This document shows, piece after piece, positions 6,688-12,327 of a DNA stretch of 12,327 nucleotides. The notes below the pieces were generated by a model, which ran no database searches, had not been told where the DNA came from, and worked only from the letters and a program-made list of their open reading frames with translations. The stretch spans positions 1-12,327 of the forward strand of contig JBEELK010000132.1 in the NCBI GenBank assembly GCA_041168165.1, in the 5' to 3' direction. Numbering within the stretch: position 1 is the stretch's first letter; each line of letters begins with the position of its first letter. The translations under genes and the position numbers were made by a program. This DNA comes from SXPK01 sp041168165 (GTDB taxonomy: Bacteria; Planctomycetota; UBA1135; UBA2386).

Positions 6688-7953
6688 GTGCCCGCCCTCG
6701 ACCGCGAACTGCGCTGGCTCCGTGCCTTCGCGCTGCTGACGTATCCGTTCGTCTGCGTGCCGTTCTTGTTCCTGTTCTTCGAGGAGCACGGGCTCGACCT
6801 CGCGGGCTACGGGTCCGTCATCACGGTCTACTACGTCGCGATGTTCGTCTGCGACGTGCCGACCAGCGTGCTCGCGGATCGCATCGGCCAGCGCGCGATG
6901 CTGATCCTCGGGCCGCTCGTGCTGGCATCAGGATTCGTCGTGATCTGGTCGTGGCGCACGCTGACCGGCTTCTGCGTCGGGGAAGCGCTGATGGGCCTCG
7001 GCCATTCGATCCTGTCGGGCCCGCCATCGACGATGCTCTACGAGTTGCTGCGGCGACACGACGCGCAGCATCGCTACCTGCAAGAGGAGTCGCGCATTCA
7101 CGCGCTGCGGCTCTACGGGACCGGCGGCTCGTTCTTGATCGGCGGCGCGATTGCGTGGGGCTTCGGCGACGCGAATGGCTACGCGCATGCAGCGACGCTG
7201 CTGCCGACCGCCGCGTTGTGCGCGTGCGCATCGCTGTGCGCGTGGCAGGTCTCGCCGATGGCGAAGGTCACGCAGCGCGATTGGGGCGGGTTCTTTCGCC
7301 AAGCGGTCGCCGATCTATGGCTCGTCGAAGTGCGCTGGCTGCTCGTCTACTGGATCGTGTTGTTCGCGCTGCTGCGATACCCGTTCCACAACTACCAAGT
7401 CGTGCTCGACCGCGAGTCAGCGGCGGAGCCACTGTTCGCGTCGCCGCTGTTCGTCGGCGCGCTCTACGCGGCTCTCAATCTCGCCGCCGCGCCGCTGAGT
7501 CGCATGGCGCCGCGCCTCGTGCAGAAGCTCGGCCGCCGCGCGTTGTTCTGGGGCATGCCGTTGTTGCTGTGCTTCAGCATGCTCGCGATGGCGTGGTCTG
7601 CGACCGCTGCCTTGGAACAACCCGAGTCCGCGCGCGCATTCGCATGGCTCGGCATCGCGATGTTCTTCCTGCAGCAGATCCCGTTCGGCGTGCACTGGGG
7701 ACTCGTGCAGGAGTTCGTCAACCACCGCATCCAGCCCGAGGCGCGTTCGACCGTGTGGTCCGTGCTGTCGCTCGGCGGACGACTCGTCTACTCGCCGATC
7801 AACATGGGCTTGTTCGCCGTGCAACAGGCGAGCGGGCTCCCGCTCGCGATGCTCTTGTGCGGCGGCGCGGGCGCTCTTCTGACTTCGATCGTGATGTGGA
7901 TGCGACCGCGCGGATTGTTGCGCGGCCAAAAGGTCAGCGGCCCAGGTCGATGA
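6688..7953 (+). CDS. Major facilitator superfamily transporter, 12 membrane segments
   Basis: The 421-residue inner-membrane protein shows about 12 hydrophobic helices. Six lie before a central cytoplasmic stretch (roughly residues 185-215) and six after it. SVLADRIGQR between helices 2 and 3 is the MFS motif A (xxxDRxGxR), which marks the family and proton- or ion-coupled transport. The substrate cannot be read from the sequence. The start is GTG; an in-frame stop lies at 6619-6621, and no in-frame ATG occurs before helix 2. No clear Shine-Dalgarno sequence precedes it, as AAGG at 6665-6668 is too far away. It is the only plus-strand gene in the window, diverging from ltaE. Its stop codon lies within the end of the convergent VWA gene. 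Confidence 0.88.
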   Translation: MPALDRELRWLRAFALLTYPFVCVPFLFLFFEEHGLDLAGYGSVITVYYVAMFVCDVPTSVLADRIGQRAMLILGPLVLASGFVVIWSWRTLTGFCVGEALMGLGHSILSGPPSTMLYELLRRHDAQHRYLQEESRIHALRLYGTGGSFLIGGAIAWGFGDANGYAHAATLLPTAALCACASLCAWQVSPMAKVTQRDWGGFFRQAVADLWLVEVRWLLVYWIVLFALLRYPFHNYQVVLDRESAAEPLFASPLFVGALYAALNLAAAPLSRMAPRLVQKLGRRALFWGMPLLLCFSMLAMAWSATAALEQPESARAFAWLGIAMFFLQQIPFGVHWGLVQEFVNHRIQPEARSTVWSVLSLGGRLVYSPINMGLFAVQQASGLPLAMLLCGGAGALLTSIVMWMRPRGLLRGQKVSGPGR

Positions 7954-9505
7954 ACACGCCGTTGTTCTGCACAGCGAGGTCGCGCAAGAACTCCTTCTGG
8001 AACTCGCCGATCGCGATCGTGTGGAACACGATGCGGAACGCTTCGTTGTAGCGCCGGACTTCCTTGAGGATCTCGAGCGTATCGATGAGCTTGCCGACCG
8101 ATGGACGGCCGTCGGACAAGAAGTAGACGGTGTCGAGCTTGTTCTTGATCGAGACCTTGTCGCCACCGGTGACCGGCGCCTTCGGCGGATTCTCGGGATC
8201 GACGCCAAACGGATAGAGCGCCGCCTTCAGCGTGTTGGTCTTGCCGCCGTCGAGGTCGGCGAGGCCGCCGAGGCCCGCGGCCGCGAGGTTCTGGTCCTCG
8301 GTGCCGCCGATCGGCTTGAGCTGCTTCGCCCACGCCTTCGCGGCCTCGCGATTCACTATGTTCGCGGGCACGAGCTTGGGCTTCCACGGCGTCAGGTCGC
8401 TCGCGAACTTCACGATGTTGAAGTTGGTGTTGTCCGTGAGCGAGTCGAGCGCGCTGAGCAACTGTTCGCGCACGATGGTGAACTTGCGGCTGTCGGCATA
8501 GCCCTGGAACTTCTCGCGCTCGACGACGAGATCGTCCATCGAGCCCGACACGTCGATGATGAACAGCACGTTCGTCGACGTCGTCGGAATGCCCGCGAAC
8601 GACGGCAGCCCGGCCTCCTTCTGGCCGTAGATCTCGTTGTACTTCTTGCGGCTCTCGGCCTTCTTCGCGAGTTCCTCGCGCGTCGGAATGCGCCAGCCCT
8701 CGATCGCCATCAGCTTGGTCCACTGCTCCTGCCAGCGATCGGCATCGAGCCCGAACTCCATGCCCGTGACCTTGAACAGCGCCTCCGCGCACTCGGTCTG
8801 CATGCGGCCCTTCTGCCGCAGCAGGTCAATCAACGGCTGCACCGCCGCTTGCGGGCGCACGGTGCCACACGCCGCAACCGCCGCGGCCTGCACTTGCCAC
8901 TCGGCGTCTTGCAGCAACGGGATCAGCGCCGCGCCCAGGTCGTCGAGCCCAAGCTTGCCCACCGTGTCCGCTGCGGCTGCGCGCACGAGCGGATCCGCGT
9001 CTTGCAGCAACTGCGGCAGGATTTTGGCGACGCCCTTGTCGCCAAACTCAGCGAGCGCGCGCACGCCCTCATAACGAATCTGCGCGCTGGCCTTCGGATC
9101 GCTTGCGGCAGCGATCACCGCGTCCTTTGCGGCAGCGAGCTTGGTCTGGCCAAACACGCGGATCAGCATCGCCTTCTGCGCCGAATCCTTGTTGTCGGCG
9201 AGGCCATCGATCCACGGCTGGAACGACGCGGCTTCCTTGTAGCTCGACAACACATCGAGCGCGGTCTTCTGCACGACCGCCGACTTGTTGCCCGTGAGCT
9301 TCAACAGCTCGTCGACGGCTGGAACGCACTCTTGGCCGCGCAGCGTCAACACCGCTTCGCGCTGCTCCGCGTCGGTCTTGAACTTCTTGAAGAACCGCTG
9401 GAACTCCTTCACCGCGGCGACGCGGTCGGGATCGGGCTCTTGCGCGAATGCGGTCGATGCCGCGATCAGCAGCGAAAGGGCGAACAGGGCGAGTCGTTGC
9501 AGCAT
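7934..9505 (-). CDS. Secreted HEAT-repeat and von Willebrand factor A domain protein
   Basis: This 523-residue protein starts with a signal peptide (MLQRLALFALSLLIAASTAFAQ), so it is exported. Residues about 40-250 are helical HEAT-like repeats, best seen in LLQDADPLVRAAAADTVGKL and LLQDAEWQVQAAAVAACG. Residues about 310-523 form a VWA domain with the MIDAS motif DVSGSM (Asp318, Ser320, Ser322) and the third-loop Asp465 in FLSDGRPS. The MIDAS Thr is most likely Thr423 in GGKTNT. Another GGT (Thr402) lies 21 residues earlier in an apparent insertion. VWA domains bind partners through a metal ion, and HEAT repeats are protein scaffolds, so an adaptor role outside the cytoplasm is inferred. The enzyme activity and partner are unknown. 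GAGGA precedes the ATG by 9 bases but is inside a hairpin. It may be last in an operon with the two genes to its right. Confidence 0.9.
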   Translation of the reverse strand: MLQRLALFALSLLIAASTAFAQEPDPDRVAAVKEFQRFFKKFKTDAEQREAVLTLRGQECVPAVDELLKLTGNKSAVVQKTALDVLSSYKEAASFQPWIDGLADNKDSAQKAMLIRVFGQTKLAAAKDAVIAAASDPKASAQIRYEGVRALAEFGDKGVAKILPQLLQDADPLVRAAAADTVGKLGLDDLGAALIPLLQDAEWQVQAAAVAACGTVRPQAAVQPLIDLLRQKGRMQTECAEALFKVTGMEFGLDADRWQEQWTKLMAIEGWRIPTREELAKKAESRKKYNEIYGQKEAGLPSFAGIPTTSTNVLFIIDVSGSMDDLVVEREKFQGYADSRKFTIVREQLLSALDSLTDNTNFNIVKFASDLTPWKPKLVPANIVNREAAKAWAKQLKPIGGTEDQNLAAAGLGGLADLDGGKTNTLKAALYPFGVDPENPPKAPVTGGDKVSIKNKLDTVYFLSDGRPSVGKLIDTLEILKEVRRYNEAFRIVFHTIAIGEFQKEFLRDLAVQNNGVFIDLGR

Positions 9506-9522
9506 GCCGAGGGGTCCTCGGC
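9506..9522 (-). promoter_or_regulatory. Perfect 7-bp hairpin hiding the VWA gene's Shine-Dalgarno sequence
   Basis: On the coding strand GCCGAGG (9522-9516) pairs with CCTCGGC (9512-9506) around a 3-base loop ACC. The ribosome-binding GAGGA is in the 5' arm and loop. The last base of the 3' arm is immediately followed by the ATG (9505-9503). Folding would block ribosome access. Confidence 0.6.
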
Positions 9523-9586
9523 GCTAGAGGCTACCGAGAACTGCTGCAGCGCGCGCATCCGCGCATGCGCCGAAATCGTCTTTGGC

Positions 9587-9628
9587 GAGTTGTCGCTAAC
9601 GAGTTCTCGCTAACGAGTAGTCGTTGCC
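9587..9628. repeat. Three tandem 14-bp repeats upstream of the VWA gene
   Basis: Copies are GAGTTGTCGCTAAC (9587-9600), GAGTTCTCGCTAAC (9601-9614) and the decayed GAGTAGTCGTTGCC (9615-9628). The first two differ at one base. They lie 82-123 bases before the VWA start and begin 20 bases past the zinc-ribbon stop, in a 143-base gap (9506-9648) with no gene. Direct repeats at about 1.3 helical turns suggest a multi-site operator or activator array. They could also be a minor local duplication. Confidence 0.7.
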
Positions 9629-9648
9629 GACTGGTCTCTGACTGCGGC

Positions 9649-10167
9649 TCAGGGCCGACGCCACCACGACAACCGGACGTCGCGCTCCAGCGCGCGCGCG
9701 AGCAACGGCAGGTCGCTCTGCGCCAACGCGACGTCGGCTTCGCGCGGCCGCGAAGTCGCAACGCGCGGCGTCAGCACGAACTCGAGGCCCGACTGGAAGT
9801 CGACTTCGATCGTCCACGCCATCGACATCGAACCCGCCGACAAGCGAAGCGACTTGGCGAGGTTCTCGAGCTGCACGAACCCGCGGGCATCCATCGCCTG
9901 AAACCGCACGTTGGGCAACTTGCGGCGCGAACGGCATCCGCCTTGGCAATCCAAGACCTTGATGCCTTCGAGCGAACTCAGCGCGCGTTGCACGCCATAG
10001 GCCGGAGCATCCACCCCTTCCTGCTGCGCTTCCCGCGCGAGCTCGATCGTCGCCACGGCCGCGTGGCCGCCGCTCAGCGCACCGCAAAGGTCGCACTCGA
10101 GCACGCTGTGGCCGCCGTAGCTCTTCGGCAGCACTGCTGTGTTGCCGCACTCGTTGCAGGGTTCCAT
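9649..10167 (-). CDS. Small zinc-ribbon protein of unknown function
   Basis: I do not recognise a named family for this 172-residue protein. Its first 30 residues form a zinc ribbon with Cys4-x2-Cys7 (CNEC) and Cys25-x2-Cys28 (CDLC). A second cysteine pair, Cys74-x3-Cys78 (CQGGC), follows. The rest is mixed alpha/beta with IEVDFQSGLEFVLTPRV near the end and no signal peptide or membrane segment, so it is presumably cytoplasmic. The start at 10167 was chosen because the ribbon begins at once. The open frame extends 66 codons upstream across the stop of the neighbouring gene but is Ala/Arg-rich there and not ribbon-like. The ribosome site is weak. It lies 80 bases after the acidic membrane protein and 143 before the VWA gene on the same strand. 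Zinc binding is well supported; nucleic-acid or protein binding is a guess. Confidence 0.72.
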   Translation of the reverse strand: MEPCNECGNTAVLPKSYGGHSVLECDLCGALSGGHAAVATIELAREAQQEGVDAPAYGVQRALSSLEGIKVLDCQGGCRSRRKLPNVRFQAMDARGFVQLENLAKSLRLSAGSMSMAWTIEVDFQSGLEFVLTPRVATSRPREADVALAQSDLPLLARALERDVRLSWWRRP

Positions 10168-10247
10168 TCGATGATCAGGGTTTGAGGGCGAAGCACTACA
10201 CCGCCCATCCTGACCTTCGTAAAGCCCCCCCGCTGCGCGCGGTTCGA
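10168..10247. other. Intergenic gap with a composite hairpin and a G-run
   Basis: TCAGG (10175-10179) pairs with CCTGA (10209-10213), and GGGCG (10186-10190) with CGCCC (10202-10206), forming an interrupted stem that ends 7 bases before the zinc-ribbon ATG. A run of seven C on the plus strand (10225-10231, G in the transcript) follows the hairpin at the stop of the acidic protein gene. No promoter was convincing. Confidence 0.35.
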
Positions 10248-10258
10248 TCACCGCGCGC
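10235..10258 (-). other. Perfect 9-bp hairpin containing the stop codon of the acidic membrane protein gene
   Basis: GCGCGCGGT (10235-10243) pairs with ACCGCGCGC (10250-10258) around a 6-base loop. The stop codon TGA (10250-10248) lies at the junction of the arm and the loop. A 7-base G-run in the transcript lies a few bases further on, not a T-tract. It could weaken transcription into the zinc-ribbon gene, slow ribosomes at the stop, or protect the upstream part of the message. Confidence 0.55.
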
Positions 10259-12140
10259 CAGTCGGCGCCTTCGACTGCGTCTGCTGCGGCTTCTTGGGCT
10301 CGCTCGTTTGCTTGCCACCAACGCGCTGCGATTCGAGTTGGCGCTCGGCAACGCCGCGCAGCCACTGCTCTTCATCGCCCACCGTGCCAAAGCGCACGCC
10401 TTCCGCGCCCTGCCGCTCCACCACCTGCTGCACCGCCGAACGCGGCACGACAATGCGGTCCGAGTGCATCTGGATCACGTAGTGGTCGTCGCCGACCGAC
10501 TGCAGGATCTCGCCGACGAGGCGGTTGTCGTTGCTGAGCTTCAAGAAGCCTTGCGTCGCGCGCTGCAGGTCCGCGTAGTCGCGGCTGTCGAGCGTCGTCA
10601 CGCGCTTGATCTCTTCGCGCGCCAAGAACACTTCGCCTTGCTTGACCGACAGCGTGATCGCGTCCTGCGCGACCGCCTTGACGCTGCCGATGAAGAAGTT
10701 GCCGTTCTGCAGCTGTGCGAACGCCTTGCTGCCCGGCGTCACGCTGGCCCATTCGGCCACAGCGCGCGTGCCGCCGTCGAACTCGCCGACCCACAGGCTC
10801 TCGCCAGCGGGCAGGTAGCGCGGCAGGTTGGCCGACGCGATCGGGTTCTCCGTCATCGGTTGCGGCGCAACCTCGGGTTGGACCACCGGCGTCACCTCGG
10901 GCTGCACAACCGGCGTCGGCTCGACGGCGACGGGCTGCGCAACGGGCGTTTCCATCGGGGCCGGCGCCGGCTCCACGGCGGGCGCCGCGGGCTTGTCGAC
11001 CTGCGCGACCTGCAGGATCGGCTTCGGCGTGCGCGGGCTCACGTTCGGACGCGCAACTTGCACGCGCTCGACGAGCTCGGGCTCCAGCGTGAGGCCAACC
11101 CACTCCGGGTGCACGACGACGACTGCGCCGCCGCCGACCAGGATCGCTGCCGCCGCGAGGCGCGCGGCGAAGCGAAGGATGCGGCCCGTCCGGCGCGGAG
11201 CCTCGGCGACCATGACCGGCGCCGCGACTTCTTCGCCTTGCAGCTCCGAATCGAACTCGCCCTGCTCCTCGGTGGACGCGAACTCGTCCTGGGCGACTGC
11301 GTCGTCCTCGAACTCGATCGCTTGGTCCTCGGACTCCACGGCGTCTTCCGCCTGCGTCTCGTCGACGTTGTCCTCGGCCTCGATCTCGAGACCCTGCGCG
11401 GCGGCATCGAGCGGCTCCCAGCCTTCTTCGGCCTCGGGTTGCTGCTCGGCTTCCGTGTCCTCTTCGATCGGCTGCTCGGCGTCGCTGTCCTGCTGCTCGC
11501 CGAATGCCTGCCCGCCCTCTTGGCCCTCTGCCGGCTCGCCTTCGTCGAGCACGAAGACCTCGCCCGAGAGCAAGTCGTCGTCGCCCTGCGCGACCGCGTC
11601 GGCCGCTTCGTGGACGCTTTGTTCGTCTTCGAGGACTACGTCCTCGGTTTCGTTCGACTCGTCCTCGAGGACGATCTCTTCGCCGTCATTCGAGGCCTCG
11701 CTCGTGTTGGCATCGGACGTCGAATCGATCAACTCGAGCTCTTGTTCGCTGTCGATGCCGAGTTCGTCATCGGCCTGCATGAATCCGGGTTCTGCGGGAA
11801 CCGGGACGCCCATCTCGTCCGGCGTCATAGAGCGACCAGGCCATTCGGAGCGACCCGTCGGATCGAACGGCGACTCGCCCTTCATCGGGTCCACCACGCT
11901 GGCGTTCGTCGAGAACAGCAGGTCTTCCGCGGTCTCATCCGAAGCAGGCGCGAAGCTCGGCTTCGGCTGCTGAGGTCTGGCCGGCGGCTGCTGCGGCGTC
12001 TTCGACTTCTCGTCCTTCGGCTTCTGCGGCTTTTGCCAGCTCTGCGCGAACATCGGATCGAAGCTGCGCCCCTTTGCAGGGAGGCCATCGTTGTTGCTGT
12101 CCTGCGCGTTCTTGTCGAGGTTCGTGTCGTCGCCGTTCAT
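10248..12140 (-). CDS. Acidic single-pass membrane protein with paired SH3/Sm-like repeats at the C-terminus
   Basis: I do not recognise a named family for this 630-residue protein. Residues 1-103 are Pro/Gln/Lys-rich and disordered. Residues 104-315 (212 residues) hold no Lys or Arg and 75 Asp/Glu, with repeated motifs EEIVLEDE (154-161), EDVVLEDE (166-173) and EVFVLDE (194-200). RRTGRILRFAAR (316 onward) precedes one membrane helix (about 321-342), so by the positive-inside rule the acidic part is cytoplasmic. Outside lie a Pro/Val linker with two copies of TPVVQPEV (about 408-424) and a domain from about 440. Two similar beta-type units occur there, NGNFFIGSVKAVAQDAITLSV (start 479) and NDNRLVGEILQSVGDDHYVI (start 537), each ending in an EEIKRV/SAVQQV-like strand. 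GGAG 7 bases before ATG supports the start. It probably heads the unit with the zinc-ribbon and VWA genes. An envelope scaffold or sensor role is inference. Confidence 0.85.
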   Translation of the reverse strand: MNGDDTNLDKNAQDSNNDGLPAKGRSFDPMFAQSWQKPQKPKDEKSKTPQQPPARPQQPKPSFAPASDETAEDLLFSTNASVVDPMKGESPFDPTGRSEWPGRSMTPDEMGVPVPAEPGFMQADDELGIDSEQELELIDSTSDANTSEASNDGEEIVLEDESNETEDVVLEDEQSVHEAADAVAQGDDDLLSGEVFVLDEGEPAEGQEGGQAFGEQQDSDAEQPIEEDTEAEQQPEAEEGWEPLDAAAQGLEIEAEDNVDETQAEDAVESEDQAIEFEDDAVAQDEFASTEEQGEFDSELQGEEVAAPVMVAEAPRRTGRILRFAARLAAAAILVGGGAVVVVHPEWVGLTLEPELVERVQVARPNVSPRTPKPILQVAQVDKPAAPAVEPAPAPMETPVAQPVAVEPTPVVQPEVTPVVQPEVAPQPMTENPIASANLPRYLPAGESLWVGEFDGGTRAVAEWASVTPGSKAFAQLQNGNFFIGSVKAVAQDAITLSVKQGEVFLAREEIKRVTTLDSRDYADLQRATQGFLKLSNDNRLVGEILQSVGDDHYVIQMHSDRIVVPRSAVQQVVERQGAEGVRFGTVGDEEQWLRGVAERQLESQRVGGKQTSEPKKPQQTQSKAPTGAR

Positions 12141-12327
12141 GGCACTCTCCGTTGCAGCCGGGGGTTCCGCGGGCTTATCGGCACGAAGGCGCGCCGGAGG
12201 TGAACGGATCCGGCGACAAAAGCAGCGCGGGCGAGCAAGCGGCCCTGTGCGCGGTGGCATCGGCCCGCCCGCCCCATCAGGGATCCCGCGCCGAGAACGG
12301 GCGGCGATCCTGGGCTGCCGGACTCAG
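12141..12327. other. Leader and upstream region of the acidic membrane protein gene
   Basis: These 187 bases should hold the promoter of the right-hand operon and possibly a flanking gene outside the window. The GGAGAG ribosome site is at about 12150-12155. I see no convincing -35/-10 pair, no tRNA, and no supported partial gene. The open frame running into it from the acidic gene is Arg/Pro-rich and out of character. Confidence 0.4.

Noticed and set aside
6555..8051. A 498-codon plus-strand open frame in another frame over the MFS gene
   Set aside because: It is an Arg-rich translation without membrane helices, whereas the neighbouring frame encodes 12 helices and MFS motif A.
8021..9613. 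A 530-codon plus-strand open frame antisense to the VWA gene
   Set aside because: The minus strand encodes a signal peptide, HEAT repeats and a VWA domain. The antisense product has no recognisable motif.
9587..9628. CRISPR-like array
   Set aside because: The repeats are 14 bases, directly abutting with no spacers, and there are only three copies.
10182..12203. A 673-codon plus-strand open frame covering the whole acidic membrane protein gene
   Set aside because: Its Leu/Arg/Val-rich sequence is the mirror of the Asp/Glu codons on the minus strand. The minus gene has a ribosome site, a membrane helix and ordered repeats.
12141..12327. Partial gene or mobile-element end at the right edge
   Set aside because: No frame in these bases gives a recognisable product, and there are no terminal repeats or target duplications.

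Overview
The window is GC-rich, densely coding bacterial chromosome with eight complete protein genes and no rRNA, tRNA, CRISPR array or recognisable insertion sequence. Four genes are housekeeping or metabolic (citrate synthase, a phosphohexomutase, threonine aldolase, an MFS transporter). The other four point to an envelope-rich, less studied lineage: a secreted prolyl-oligopeptidase-family enzyme of the glutamyl endopeptidase type, a secreted HEAT-repeat/VWA protein, a strongly acidic single-pass membrane protein, and a small zinc-ribbon protein. This mixture and the base composition would fit Planctomycetota or a related group. That is inference from style, not a marker-based assignment.

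Layout, left to right. Positions 69-6556 hold four minus-strand genes, transcribed in the order ltaE (6556-5516), manB-like phosphomannomutase/phosphoglucomutase (5457-4120), gltA (3891-2593), S9 peptidase (2528-69). ltaE and the mutase are 58 bases apart and could share a transcript. A 228-base gap with palindromes and hairpins separates the mutase from gltA. gltA and the peptidase are 64 bases apart. A 131-base divergent region with a long inverted repeat separates ltaE from the plus-strand MFS gene (6688-7953). The MFS gene runs tail-to-tail into the VWA gene and overlaps it by 20 bases. Positions 7934-12140 hold three minus-strand genes in the order acidic membrane protein (12140-10248), zinc-ribbon protein (10167-9649), HEAT/VWA protein (9505-7934). 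They may be one envelope-related unit.

The most unusual structure lies at the gene boundaries. The S9 peptidase start is inside a perfect 12-bp hairpin (2515-2543) covering both the Shine-Dalgarno sequence and the start codon. The VWA gene has a perfect 7-bp hairpin over its Shine-Dalgarno sequence, ending directly at the ATG. The stop codon of the acidic protein lies in a perfect 9-bp hairpin. Three tandem 14-bp repeats lie upstream of the VWA gene. Both genes with start-occluding hairpins encode exported proteins, so translational gating of export substrates is the main hypothesis offered here. The acidic / zinc-ribbon / VWA trio is the best candidate for an undescribed system, but nothing in the sequence proves that its members act together.
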